DNA from: Liriodendron chinense
Lineage: Eukaryota; Streptophyta; Magnoliopsida; Magnoliales; Magnoliaceae
DNA: 64,000 nucleotides
Reading direction: 5' to 3'
Assembly (NCBI GenBank): GCA_003013855.2
Contig: PVNU02001548.1
Span: forward strand, 1,798,001-1,862,000
In this document: one piece after another, positions 43,684 through 55,026 of the stretch
Numbering within the stretch: the first letter of the stretch is position 1
How the letters are laid out: each line of letters starts with the position of its first letter
Translations under genes and position numbers: made by a program
Notes under the pieces: generated by a model
The model's input: the letters and a program-made list of their open reading frames with translations, nothing else
What the model was told of the DNA's origin: nothing
The model's database searches: none

Positions 43684-43720
<37 letters not shown>
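43565..43720 (+). repeat. CT-rich minisatellite, right of the Copia insertion
   Basis: Two further copies of the unit described at 38268 with (CT)n runs at about 43603-43638 and 43690-43720. Confidence 0.85.
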
Positions 43721-43724
<4 letters not shown>

Positions 43725-44745
43725 TGTATTTCTCATTTTCTCTCCTCTTCCTCTACTTTCTTTCTCTTAGTCTCATTCTCTCATCTTTATCTATATTCTT
43801 TCACTTTCTTTGTCTCATAGTCTTATTCTCATTTACTAATCTATACCTTTTTCTTTTACTTTCTTTATTACGTTAGCATTCTAAGATTTCAAGTTGTAGC
43901 ATATATATATATATATTTCATTTCAATAGTTAAGAGTCAATACGTAAGGACTCAAGACTTAAGATATTTTTTTAATTAAGAAAGATTCAAGAGAATCAAG
44001 ACATTTTAATAGTCAAGACTAAAGAGTCAAGACTCAACCTTAAATTTTCTATTGGTTTGTTGTATTGTATTCATTTGTATTTTATATACAATTCTATTAT
44101 TGTTATTTATTTCTTTAATCAAGACATTCAACACTAAAGTTTAAGACTTCAAGATTCAAGAATTGAAGACCTAGCTCTTAAGCGAGGCTTAACACTAGAG
44201 TTCAAGACTTCAAGTAATCAATTCAAGACTCTTCTCTTATGAAGATTTAAGCCTTACATTTAATTCTCAAGTCTTAAGTTTCAACTCTCAAGACTCGAGA
44301 CTCAAGGCTTAATTTTTTTTTTCATATTCTATTCTCTCACTACAATCCCCTCCCTCCCTGCTTAAGTTTCTTTTATATAATTATAGTCTAATAGTAGACT
44401 AATAATACTGGGTTGTGTGAAATAACCCATAAAAAAAGGTAGACTAATAATACATTAGCATATACTTAGTACTTAACTACTAGCTATATCCTATAGTTAT
44501 TTCCTAGTTACTGCTGCTACCTAGTTCTCTAATCTCTACTTTTTTTCGACTATTTGACTCAACTCATCAAGTCTCATTATCATTTTTTTCTCAATCTATT
44601 TTTTAGAAACCTAAGTCAAATTCCCTGGGTTGGGAGTACAGGTACTATTGTAGTGCCATTCGTTAATAGTTTATGAGTAATGCATGTTTGTAACCTCTGG
44701 TGGTATTGTTCTGCACAAGCAACACCTAGCGCGCACACAGTGATT
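43721..44745. other. Pyrimidine-rich region and degenerate TCAAGACTT repeats
   Basis: 43721-43870 is CT-rich. Between about 43905 and 44310 short degenerate repeats of the form (T/C)TCAAGA(C/T)T(C/T) occur many times. No gene is recognised. 44340-44745 shows nothing distinctive. Confidence 0.6.
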
Positions 44746-46407
44746 AAATGCAAGAGCATGTCCGAATATTAATCGAGAGATTTGTAAAGAAATTATGGAG
44801 TACATGGACAATGATACTTGAAAAGGACATGACACCGTGGTTATTCAAAAAGAGTTTAAAGGAAGAGAATCATATGAGGACATTATTGTTATTGATTTTG
44901 ATGCTTTTACACCACCTACTTACCATGGGGTGATCCGGATCAGCACCTAAAAGAACCTGTGAGCATAGGCTTGTGGATAGGTGGTGTAAACCACATCCTG
45001 AGGATGTGGTTGATCAAGCGGTGAGGGCAAAGAACTTTGCCCAAACCACCTTGAAAAATTGTTATAAGCAAAGGATGGAAAAACTACAATTCAATATATT
45101 AAAGTTGAAGAGCTTTAAAGTAATGGTTGAAGCTATTGGTTAATTTGGACCTGGATTGAAACCCCTTCTTATCATGATGTGAGGGAGGATTGCCTAAAAA
45201 TGGAGGTTAAGTTTACTAAAAACTTTTTCTCGGAACACAGAGAGTATTTAAAAAATCTATGATCGTACTGCTAATGGTTGATGGATGGGCCGATAGATCC
45301 GGTCGGATATTGATAAACTTTCTTATGAATTGTCCAATTGGGACAATATTTTTAAAGTCCGTGGATGCATCAGCCTATTCTCACACAACCAATTACTTAT
45401 TCAATTGTTAGATAATGTAGTTGAAGAGGTGGAAAATGAATATATTGTCCAAATTATTACGAACATCACAGCTTCTTTGTAGCCATCAGGCAACATTGTA
45501 TTGATCTAATGTTTGAAGATGTAGGTAAGTCGTATATTAAATAACTGTTAGGGCTAGTAGAATCACAATCTTTATGCACAAACATGCCCTTTTCTCCATC
45601 ACATGAGAAGACACGTTGGGTGTAATTTATTTCGTTTGGCCATGACCCGATTCAAAACAACATCTTTAATACTACAAAGGTTACATTCAAAGAAATCTAA
45701 GCTTAGAACCTTTGTAATTTCGGTTGATTAGAATAATTAGCCTTGGTTAAAGAAGGTCGAATGAAAGTTAGTCCAATAAACAATTCTTTCCTTATTGTTT
45801 TGGAATCAAGTGATAAAAGTCTTAAAATCGTCAGATAAGTGTGTTGCAATCGATTAGTGGACGGTGATGAAAAGTCACCCATGAACTATATCTAGGATGT
45901 GATGGAGAGGGACAAAAATAAAATTATGGATCACTTTAACTATAAAGAGCATGATTACAAGCCAATCTTAGATATTGTAGACAGTAGATGGGGTAGCCAA
46001 ATGCCATCCCCGTTGTATTTGGCTATCGATATCCTTCATTCAGACGTATTCTTTACGTCCGCGATCGAACTGTGGCATCGATAACGCATATGATCAAATC
46101 TTTTGACATTGTGGAAGGAATAATTCCAGATAAAGAAGGGCATGATAGGATTTCTTAAGAGTTGGACATCTATATGAAGAGTGCAGTGGATTTTCTCAAG
46201 AGACAATTATCAGGCATAGGAGTATGAAATTGCCTGCTAAGTATGCACTTCTACAAAGTACAAATACAGTCGTTATTACTTCTTACACGATACAACTTAT
46301 AATGTAAGAAATCTAAGTGTCCAACTAAAACTTATTTGCATAGCTAACTAGTGGACAATGTATGGAGTTGACTTGAACAGGAGGGATCCAGAATTACAGA
46401 AGCTTGC
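44746..46407 (+). pseudogene. hAT-family transposase (DUF659 type), decayed
   Basis: Frame-hopping translation gives KPHPEDVVDQAVRAKNFAQT, LKSFKVMVEAIG and FGPGLKP, then the DUF659 core MVDGWADRSGRILINFLMNC, PIGTIFLKSVDASAYSHTTN, YLFN, LLDNVVEEVENEYIVQIIT and an eroded AxHCIDLMFEDVGKS. Further on are VDSRWGSQMPSPLYLAIDIL and, at the end, MYGVDLNRRDPELQKLAV. These are hallmarks of plant hAT transposases that cut and paste DNA. There are many stops and frameshifts. The C-terminal dimerisation domain is cut off by the LTR at 46408. Confidence 0.8.
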
Positions 46408-48608
46408 TGTAACGCCTCGGTTTTCGTTACTCAGGTGTTGAGCCCGTGTTTTGAAAACTCGGGTGTAAACATTCAAAGAAAGCCCACTTTACAGTGTAAT
46501 AATTTTTTATTTTTTTCATTTAAATCGCAACAGAAACAGATCAAGACATGAAATGTACAATATAAATCAGAATGTACAAGTGGCACCCATGGGGCTTATA
46601 CAAACCCAATGTCTCAAAATTAAACTAGTTTATAGAAATACAACAGCAATGAAATCATAGCTAGCTCCAAGCTATTAGATCCATCCAACTCCTCATCCTT
46701 GCAACCTGCATCAATTGATATGATTCGACAGCGTCAAAACGCTATCATAGTGAGGTGAAAATCCTCCAAGATTATCAGGCATGATAACAGTTAAGTAGAT
46801 TTTCAATTACAAATAAGAGATCATAAATTAAACAAGATATAGCATTTTAAGAGAAAGGACATTTATCACAATTAAATATAATGTCACAACACGATCAATT
46901 GCCATAGTCAATCTACACATTATGAATTTGTTTATAAGAGTGTATGCATGCACATGTTTTTCAGCTTGGGGATGCACATCCAACTGGTGAATTTCAAGCT
47001 GACAGTAACATGGCTCGTCACCAATGTTACCCACAATGCAATGCAATGCACATCAAATGGATAGTAATGTGGCTCATTACTGACATTACTCGCAAATGCC
47101 ATGTATGCATGATTAGCCAGACTTTATTAGTTTGATCTACAAAAAAAAGTAATTAAAAGCTCGTGGTCACTATGAGGGGCGCATGCAACCTACCATAGGC
47201 CGACAGCTCGGGCATAGCATCCCAGAACACCATCCTTGGCCCATGAGACGTCAAACACAAAGAGCTCTACATCACATTAATCAGAAATCTCTACACAAAT
47301 AGTTATTCATTTCTACAAGTATACCTTACTATTTTAAATTCATACAAAATTTTCAACAAAAGGGTTTTCTCCACAACAAAGCCACTTGGGTAACAAGTTC
47401 ATTTATGGACACCAACAAAGAGGAAATTTTCCAACAAATGCCTCATAGGCACCAAGTCCATTTAAGGACATCAACAAAATGGTCAATTTAAATGTAAACA
47501 ATTCCACGAACAATAATTATCATAACACAATCATCATAAGAGTATGATTAACATAAGACAATTATTTGAAAATAATTAATTTCATAAACAAGACAAATAT
47601 CCTAGCAAGTAATGTAATTAGAGGACCACATACAAAAAAATGGAAGGCTTGAAGGGTAAGAACCCCGCATCATAAGTGATTTTCCTAGAATGAGCTCCTC
47701 AAATCTGAAGTAATCCAAATTCACCACAACTAACATGACTCCAGCTCTTTCGATTGGAGGAAATCCATTCCTAATTGCACCACTAGAAGACGTCTAATTG
47801 CTATAAGAAAGGAGAGAATTCCACAACTCAGAAACAACACTTCTCAACTAGAATCAACTCACTACAATCCAATTTAATCCAATGGTAATTTTTTCTACCT
47901 AATTCCAAGTTCAATTCAGACCAATTTCTCTTTCTTTCTTTCTTTCTTCTCTCTTTTCTTTCTCTTTTTCTTTCATTCGTTAACTACAAGGTTGAAAATG
48001 TGTGGGGCTTGGAAGTGCTTGGGGTGTTTGTAGAATAGAGTGGGATAAAAAGGGAAGACAGGAAAGAAAAAGGGGTATAATAGGGAGAAAAAGTGGCATG
48101 GGTGATGTGATAGCATGAGGAAGGGGAAAAGGGTATAGGCTAGGTAGGGTAGGTGTTGACTTTGGGGGGTTTGATTGCATGGGAGAAGGAAATATTGGGG
48201 CATTTGTATCCTTATAGGGGGTGTATGGGCTTCTTTTTAGTGGCTTTATTGTCCTTTGGGGGAGAGGGGTAATAATGTGTATGGGGTTTGGGAAAAAGGC
48301 TATAGGGCATGGTGGTCTTCAGCCAAAGTAGGTAGAGTGTTGTCATTATAGGCCATTTTGAGTTCCCTAGCAAGTGGGCCCCACATGCCATGTATACCCG
48401 CCTCGACTTACATTGAAGCGCGTATCTTACTAACATGTTATGACAATGAGGTGTGCTGTGCAACTTTGGAATCGTAGCGTCCGTGTGGTCACCAAGGTAT
48501 AGGTTTCGGGTCGTTGCGGTATTAAAATAAAGTCGCAATCGGTGCTCGCCGATCTGATCTGTTCCTGGGTGTGCTGGCATCGAAAACTAGTCGTACGGGT
48601 TTTACGCA
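46408..48608 (-). mobile_element. LTR (probably solo) of a gypsy element
   Basis: The left end TGTAACGCCTCGGTTTTCG, in reverse, gives a GAGGCGTTACA end comparable with GGGGCGTGACA at 834, so the LTR is read on the minus strand. Internal noncoding landmarks (for example GACAGCTCGGGCATAGCATC at about 47200) are of a type common in long plant gypsy LTRs. The right border near 48608 is approximate (GTTTTACGCA), and flanking bases CTTGC and TAAGC do not form a convincing duplication. No coding is seen; a CT-rich patch lies at 47930-47980. Confidence 0.5.
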
Positions 48609-49059
48609 TAAGCTAAATGTCCTATGTCTATATCGAAAACATATGTTTGATTGAGCTCCATTACAGTCTCTCTTATGTAGTAACTACACGTTCCTTAATC
48701 TGTACCCCATCCCGTGAATTGGAGCATTTATTAGACCATGTAACAATCTTCTTGTCTTTAGAAGTTCCAACATTGGAAGTTTTCTCAAACCGCCTGAAAG
48801 AGACCTTATTTAATTTGCCTTCGCCTTTTCAAGGCTACTTAAATGGTGTAAAACTATATCATTATGGAGATATAATTTTAACCCACTCAAGTATATTGCT
48901 ACTAATTAATTATTTGTATCGTGCAAATCCACTCAGCTTAAATATTTAAAAAAATTCTCTATGTAATTGTTGCACTTTGGTCACTCTTTTGTTGGAGCTA
49001 GTGAAACTTTTGGTATAAAATTTAAGAAAAATCAAGAAAAAGGAATTTATCATTCAATT
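48609..49059. other. No recognisable feature
   Basis: A 110-codon open frame at 48617-48949 has no recognisable family signature. It does not continue the hAT transposase interrupted at 46408. Confidence 0.35.
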
Positions 49060-49640
49060 TAGGCTTCATTTTGGCCCAAGTGTTAATTCATCGATTTCCT
49101 CTCCGTTCACAACTTGGTATTGTTTTCATCAAACTAAAGCATGACCTTTGAGCTTCATTGCAATAAATTTGACCTCCTCCTCTTCTGATAATACTTTCTG
49201 CCCAAAGAAAGTTTCCAAAGAAGCAATCCAATCATAATAGGATTCAGGATCAAGTTTACCATTAAAGTCAATGACATCGACTTGGATGCACATGTTAGCA
49301 TTTTCTAGAGCACGTGCAGGTTGCTCCATTGTCCTAGTTGGTTGTGGTGGAGCTTGCCTTGATCAAACTATAGTAGAACATGAAATATCGGAGTGCACTT
49401 CTTTGTCAAATGCATCGGCATCGAATTGTTGACCTGTACGTGTAGGAGGTTCTATTAGTTCGTTTGTGAAGCTTTACTTGGAGAGTCTGACACAAAACCT
49501 CTTCCATCATATGCTGAAGGTGGTTGTTGGCTTGTTTCAATTCCTCCACGTTAGCACACATTTGGACATATTTGAGTGGATTCATATAGTGACATTGGCT
49601 TTGTCCTCACACCATGAAGATCGCCTTGCTCTAATACCAA
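49060..49640 (-). pseudogene. gag fragment of a gypsy element with primer-binding site
   Basis: The minus-strand reading VDVIDFNGKLDPESYYDWIA, SLETFFGQKVLSEEEEVKFI and AMKLKGHA is a Ty3/Gypsy capsid start. The upstream part (VCANVEELKQANNHLQHMME) is a predicted coiled coil. A primer-binding site TGGTATTAGAGC (minus) is at 49628-49639, a few bases from a TG-type LTR end at 49645. Stops occur between the two parts. The rest of the element is missing. Confidence 0.65.
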
Positions 49641-49644
49641 ATGT

Positions 49645-49897
49645 TGTCGATCAAATGAATAACAAAAAAAAAACAATAAGTAGAGAGAAGATGATGATTG
49701 CTTTAATTGGAATTGGTGGAACCAATACTTGATAGATGGTTTGGGCAAGCACCCAAATATTGGAGGATTCACTCACTCTCAGGGAGAATCCAAAGATTTC
49801 GAAAGGGAGGGATACACTATCGACTTTTTGTCACTTACAAAGCTCTTTTTGTAGGAGGGAAGGGAGAGATTGGCCATTAAATTGAAAGAAACATTAG

Positions 49898-49945
<48 letters not shown>

Positions 49946-50110
49946 AATGGGGTGGGGCACCCAAGGCGACTGTTGGCTCCCACCCAGAGAGAGAGAGAGA
50001 TTTGAATGGGGTGGGGCACCCAAGGCGACTGTTGGCTCCCACCCAGAGAGAGAGAGAGATTTGAATGGGGTGGGGCACCCAAGGCAACTGTTGGCTCCCA
50101 CCCCTATGCT
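49645..50110 (-). repeat. LTR fragment adjoining the gag fragment
   Basis: It begins next to the primer-binding site at 49628-49639 with TGTCGATC (plus sense), so on the minus strand it is the 3' end of a 5' LTR. It contains the (GA)n and 59-bp tandem repeat listed separately. The outer boundary is not clear. Confidence 0.45.
49900..50105 (+). repeat. (GA)n tract and 59-bp tandem repeat, three copies
   Basis: A GA run of about 38 bp (49903-49940) is followed by three near-identical 59-bp units starting at 49941, 50000 and 50059. Each is ATTTGAATGGGGTGGGGCAC, then CCAAGGCGACTGTTGGCTCC, CACCCA and a GA tail. The third copy has one change (GCAACTG). Confidence 0.95.
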
Positions 50111-52156
50111 ACATCACAATCTCGCCTTTCACAGCTGCTTGATATCCCTCCACTTAATTGGTCATGGCTCTCTCATTTGGAACGCAAATCATGTAATATT
50201 GGTTTTATTAGAAAGCTTGTTTGATAAGTTTTCAAATGGGACTTGTTTCACGAAATTTTAATATTATTTGGTGCCCAAAATGATGGATGCAATTGATAGT
50301 TATAAGAAACTCAGCTGTTTGTAATAGGTTTATGACTTGCCTGACTTGGTCAATGCAATTACAAACGTGGAATCATCTTCCTTGGACAATTGATCATGTT
50401 CTCTCCCATTTCTGCCACCACCACCATCGCCAATCCTTCTCCCCTTCAAGTTGTGTTCCATTTGTCACTCCAACCATTATAAAAGGGGGTGAAAATCGAA
50501 GTGAAGCATAATGGAATCAAATAAGAACAACTCAAAGGGAGTCATAGGGGAATCAAGCAGGAACAACAACTACCATTAAAGACTATGATTTCAAAGGGAT
50601 TCAGTTTGTATTGAGCTTGTTATGTGCCCATGAAGGAAGATATTCTAGAGAAGAAGACTATTAATCAGCTGGTTCTCCCTTTTTTTATTTGCATTTTCTC
50701 TTTTGTTTTTACCTCGTAATTAGTCATAGTATGATTAGTTTTAGACTAATCATCGAGGTTGAAACTACTTTTGGGAGTACTAAATCTCATGTTGATTATG
50801 TCATTGGTCCTTCAACAAGTTTTGGGAGAACTTTGTGCCTTAGCATGGATGCAGAAATAGGTCTGCACCATAGCGCAAAGCTTAATCTTTAGAATCTTGC
50901 GAGGTGGTTCTGTACCATACCTCAAGGCCTTGTTTAAGAGGCTTTGTGTATAGTTCTATGGCTTGCCTTGGGGGTCCCAATGGGGTGGAATTTTCAAGAA
51001 AGTTATACTCACCTTGTAAGTTGGGTTTGTACCATTCCAAAGGATGATCTCGATTCTCTCTTTGAAAAATCTCTCCCTAGAATGAGCGCGAATGCAGCAT
51101 TTATGGTCTGATTTTCTTAACTTGTGGAGTTGATTAATTTATCTGGACTTGTGTGAACCTTATATGTCTGTGATGCATAGGTCTTTACGCATATCGTAGG
51201 GATGTTTTTGGATGGTCTGCTCCTTAGCCATAGCGAGGTGACTTCATCTTGTGGTGCAGGATAGTGTGGGATGAACTTGAGTGGTGGAATGAGTCCATTA
51301 GATGCATGGGGGCTTGTTTTGTCTAAGTGACAAAATTTAGTTATCAACAAGTGCACCCCCCTGGTGACGCGATGTTAGCGTTTAACGCCTTTAGGACATC
51401 AGAACGTTAGGTGGGTGCTTTGTGTCATCTAGCACTTCATATTCCTGTCACCGGCTATAGATAGTTGTCATTTCTCTTATTCAGTCACTTCAAACCTTCA
51501 CTCTTTACTCAACGTCTATAGTTTGGGCATAGGGTAGGAAAAAGGACTTAGCCATTTGAGCAAGTGTGTGTATGGCGTTGAGGGTAAAATCCTCAAAGAT
51601 TATTGCCAAGGCTATGACGTTGAAACTTGCAGAATCTTGGGCTTTTGGCTCCAATATAGATGAAAGAAAAGACACGAGAGATACTATTGGTATGGGGCAA
51701 GCAGCAAATTAGGTGCTTTTTTGTAATGCAACAATTAAGGAAGAGTAGTAGGTGTGCTGGGTGTAGACTCCTTGATAGGAAGTGGTGTCTATGAAGTTGT
51801 CTAAGGTGTAGGGTGAAGGGAGGGTATTCATTCCAATCGCTCAATTAGTAGTCATAACTTTCATTGTAAATGTCTTCCTTAATCGGCATCATTCTAATGG
51901 ATGATGCTTTTTTATAACATTGGTTGCGAGTCTTGATCCTCACAAGAAAAAGGAGTGGTTAAATACCCATTATGAGTGAGAACGATGAGGAATTGAGACG
52001 ATCAATGTTGTTGGCAGTGAGGTGAGGTGGATTTTGTTATGAGGCTTATTTGGGTGCTACATCTTTCCTTACCAAGAGAATTGGAGTGATACCTACAATT
52101 ATAAGACCAATTGGCTCAAAGCTTGTATTATGATCTTTGTTGTTAGTTGTTTTAAA
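50106..52156. other. About 2 kb with no gene recognised
   Basis: Short open frames (for example 50689-50892) show no family signature. A stretch at 50278-50310 reads MMDAIDSYKKLS and was examined as a possible MADS I-region exon but rejected. The remainder looks like unassigned repeat DNA. Confidence 0.35.
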
Positions 52157-52741
52157 TGCAGGGAAGAACATGATGAGGTCGATCACCATCTTCCTCAAAG
52201 GATGACTTCCTTGAATCCACAAGGGCTATTCTTGAATCCACTAGAAGAAAAGAGATAAAAGTCTGGAATTTTATTGAATGTTATGAAAGTTAACCTTAAC
52301 CAATGATTTAAAAAGGGTTTAAATACTCTAAACCAAACCATAAAACGTAATTAAGAAGCTACTTAAGCAAGTAAGGAAAGAAAAATGAATAAAAAAACCC
52401 GTAAAAACTGTATCTTTGTCGATAGTGGTTCAGTAACTGACTTGAGCTTTTGAGCGATCGGTCAGTCGATCGATCAATTTGGTCGGTCGACAAAAAAGTC
52501 CCAAAGCTATTTAGAGACCAAACTAGGATTTTTGGAGTAATTTTGATTAACCAACATCAGTCGATCGGTCGACTGAAACACCCCAAAAATGTCTAATGAA
52601 CAATCTAGGATTTTTTGGTTCAATTTCGATTGATTGACTAGATCGGTCGGTCGACCGAACTATGCAGATTTCAGTTGTTTTCTCTTGGGTTCCTTCCTCC
52701 TGTCTATCCCAGCCATAAATGTGTTCGCGACCCGTTTTACA
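52157..52741 (-). repeat. 3' LTR of the CRM/Reina-like element
   Basis: About 585 bp, minus strand TGTAAAACGGGTCGCG... The palindrome array at 52440-52650 has GGTCGGTCGAC, CGATCGATC and TCGATCGGTCGAC. It lies 110-320 bp upstream (minus sense) of TATTTAAA at 52318-52325. The integrase reading frame runs into it to 52660. The outer end near 52157 is approximate and no TSD was found. Confidence 0.75.
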
Positions 52742-53783
52742 TTAGTCCCCCCCACTTCAAAAGAACTCATCGTCGTGTTTTCTTCTAGAGTCGGCTCATG
52801 ATATTCGTACATGTCTGCGACGTTAAATGTCCATGAGATCTCCATGTTGTCCGGAAAATCAACAACGTAAGCTTTGCCATTGATCTTACAGAGGATATGC
52901 TCTGGTCCAATGTTCTTATTTTTCAACTTATTGAACGTCCCAGTCAGAAATCTCTCCTTGCATAGATGAACCATGACGTTGTCGCCCACTTCGAACACTT
53001 TCGATCGTCGATGCTTGTCAGCCTGCTCCTTGTATTTTTCGTTTGAAGCCTGCAACTTGACTTGAACATCAGTGTGAATACCCACTATCTGGTCCTCCAT
53101 ATGCTCTGCAGTAACACTCACGCCTGGTAGCTTGAACGATGGAATCAAATCAAGTGTATGTCAAGGCACTCATCCATACACAACCTCAAATGGATATTTG
53201 TCAGTAGAATGGTTTAGCATGTTATTGAACGCAAACTCCGTCTGTGCTAATGATAAATCCCATTGCTTTAGTTTGTCACTAGAGAGACATCGAATGAGAT
53301 TTCCCAATGTATGGTTCATCACTTCAGTCTGCCCATCTCTTTATGAGTGATATGCACTACCGAACTTAAGTTGGGCGTCGAATCACTTCCACAAAGTTCT
53401 ATAAAAGTGACTGAGAAACTTCGTGTCACGATCTAATGTGATGGACTTGGGAACACCGTGTAACTGCACCTCTTGAAAGAATAGATTCGCAACATGAGTG
53501 GCATCGAGGGTCTTCTTGCATGGGATGAAATGTACCATCTTCGAAAATCTATCCACCACAACAAATACAGAATCCATGCCACACTGAGTCCGTGGTAGCC
53601 CAAGTACAAATTCCATGAATAAAATCTTCCCAAGGGCCCTTAGGTACAGATAAAGGAGTATAGAGTCTCGAGTTCTAAGACTATCCCTTGGAAGATTGAC
53701 ATTTGTGGCAGCGTTGCACCACTTTTTCTGTGTCTCGCTTGAATTGTGGCCAGTAATACCGTTCCTCTGACAACCCTATCAAA
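52660..53783 (-). pseudogene. Integrase of the CRM/Reina-like element
   Basis: Reading on the minus strand: ERYYWPQFKRDTEKVVQRCH and KCQSSKG (zinc part), then MEFVLGLPRTQCGMDSVFVV, SITLDRDTKFLSHFYRTLW, DGQTEVMNHTLGNLIRCLSS, FAFNNMLNHSTDKYPFEVVY, and the C-terminal HLCKERFLTGTFNKLKNKNI, GPEHILCKINGKAYVVDFPD and STFNVADMY-like end. The last ~27 codons lie inside the 3' LTR. Stops and frameshifts occur near 53149-53165, 53345 and 53640-53690. Confidence 0.85.
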
Positions 53784-54033
53784 TAACCACTTTTTCTAAA
53801 AGCTCGAACTGTTAGAGGATAGCGTATCAATATATATCAAGGGACTCTGACACTCCCTCGCACGTGCGGGGTGGAACTCTGCACGGGAACATACTATGCA
53901 AGGGTGGAGGGACACTCACAACTCACACCCCAAATGGCCCCCCATGGGAGAATATATTACTGGTGGCATATTTGTTACTTTCGGGATTGAAACATAGAAC
54001 CTTCCACTCTGATACCATGTTAAATAACCACTT
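53781..54033 (-). mobile_element. SINE-like retroposon with 12-bp duplication
   Basis: AAATAACCACTT occurs at 53781-53792 and identically at 54022-54033. On the minus strand the insert begins AACATGGTATCAGAGTGGAA (tRNA-like A-box region), continues GGTTCTATGTTTCAATCCCG (B-box-like) and ends near GAGCTTTTAGAAAA. The size (about 230 bp), long TSD and tRNA-like head fit a tRNA-derived SINE; the family is not certain. Confidence 0.65.
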
Positions 54034-55026
54034 GCTCTGAACGCTACTCTGTTGGTAAATCACTTGAAGGTGATCCTAAATTGCCTTAGCAGTGCAATGT
54101 GGAGTGAGATGAATTGCGAACGACTTGTCAACCGAGTCAAGAATCCAAGTGATGATCCATGTATTTTTCGTCTCCCAATCAGCATGTTTTTTTTACTTCA
54201 GTAGACAAGGGGGCCAAAATAAATCCATCAATAATCCCCCTTAACCCTCGACTCTTAAGAAAACTCTTAAAATGGATAAACTACAAATTTTGGTTGGTAC
54301 CATTAAAACCACACCGTGGGGCATCAACCCTAAAGGAATCCTTGTCCACACGTCAAGGATTGGTGGCGGCAGGGGGTAGCACGGGGCAAGGGCGTACGGA
54401 TTGAAGGGGGTAATAGTGTCAGATCTGGATTGGGAAGGGGCTACTGTATGTGCATGAGTTGCCGAACAAAGGTGGACAGGGGCATGGGTGCCGCCGGATC
54501 TAGATGGAGGTGTTAGATCTGGATGGAGGTGTCGGATCTGGATGAAGGTGTCGAATATGATGGAGGTACCGGATCTAGATGGGGTACTATATCTAGATGG
54601 AGGTGCTGGATTTGGATGGTGGTGCATTGAATTTGGATGAAGGTGCCGAATCTGGATTGGTGGAGCGCTGGTTGTGGAGGATTTGGTTGGTGGTGCGTCG
54701 GATATTGACTAGAGCTCACCAGAAATGAAGAAGATCCTGGGATCTGTACCTGCTCTAATACCATGACAACCCAAGGAATTCTAGAGATTGTGGAAAATTA
54801 TCCTCTTGATTTTTCTATATTCAATTAACCCCAATGAGGATGAATATATAGAGTTGTACAACCTATCATATCATCTATACAAGGAAGGAAATAAATCAAG
54901 AAAGCTATATAAGGAATAGAATATACAATGGGAGTTAATGTTATACATGGAAGGCCAGCGGGGCTAGTGGGCCGCATTACTACAGCCATCATGCCGTGCG
55001 TCCCATCATGTCTTACATCCTCCACA
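54034..55026 (-). mobile_element. Short-LTR Copia fragment (5' LTR, primer site, gag start)
   Basis: On the minus strand: LTR TGTGGAGG...GGGTTGTCA (55026-54764, 263 bp), then primer-binding site TGGTATTAGAGC (54763-54752). A proline/serine-rich leader follows, whose DNA is a 19-bp minisatellite (54496-54660), then a UBN2-like Gag stretch (TWILDSVDKSFAIHLTPHCT, about 54050-54170). The rest of the element and its 3' LTR are missing. Confidence 0.6.
54496..54660 (+). repeat. Minisatellite, ~19-bp unit GATCTGGATGGAGGTGTCG
   Basis: About eight degenerate copies lie in the leader of the Copia fragment. The period is not a multiple of three, so the encoded peptide changes frame between copies. Confidence 0.75.

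Noticed and set aside
47973..48580. Minus-strand open frames rich in P, L and F
   Set aside because: They come from a pyrimidine-rich noncoding LTR stretch; the composition is low-complexity.
46403..48613. CTTGC / TAAGC as a target-site duplication of the LTR
   Set aside because: Only two of five bases agree, and the hAT coding sequence does not resume after the right border.
50278..50330. MMDAIDSYKKLS reading as a possible MADS I-region exon (expected type MQ..IERY)
   Set aside because: Only a few residues agree, two stops follow closely, and no good acceptor/donor pair or following K-domain exon was seen.
54241..54764. Proline/serine-rich frames that look like a structural protein
   Set aside because: The DNA is a 19-bp minisatellite in a Copia leader; the period shifts the reading frame.
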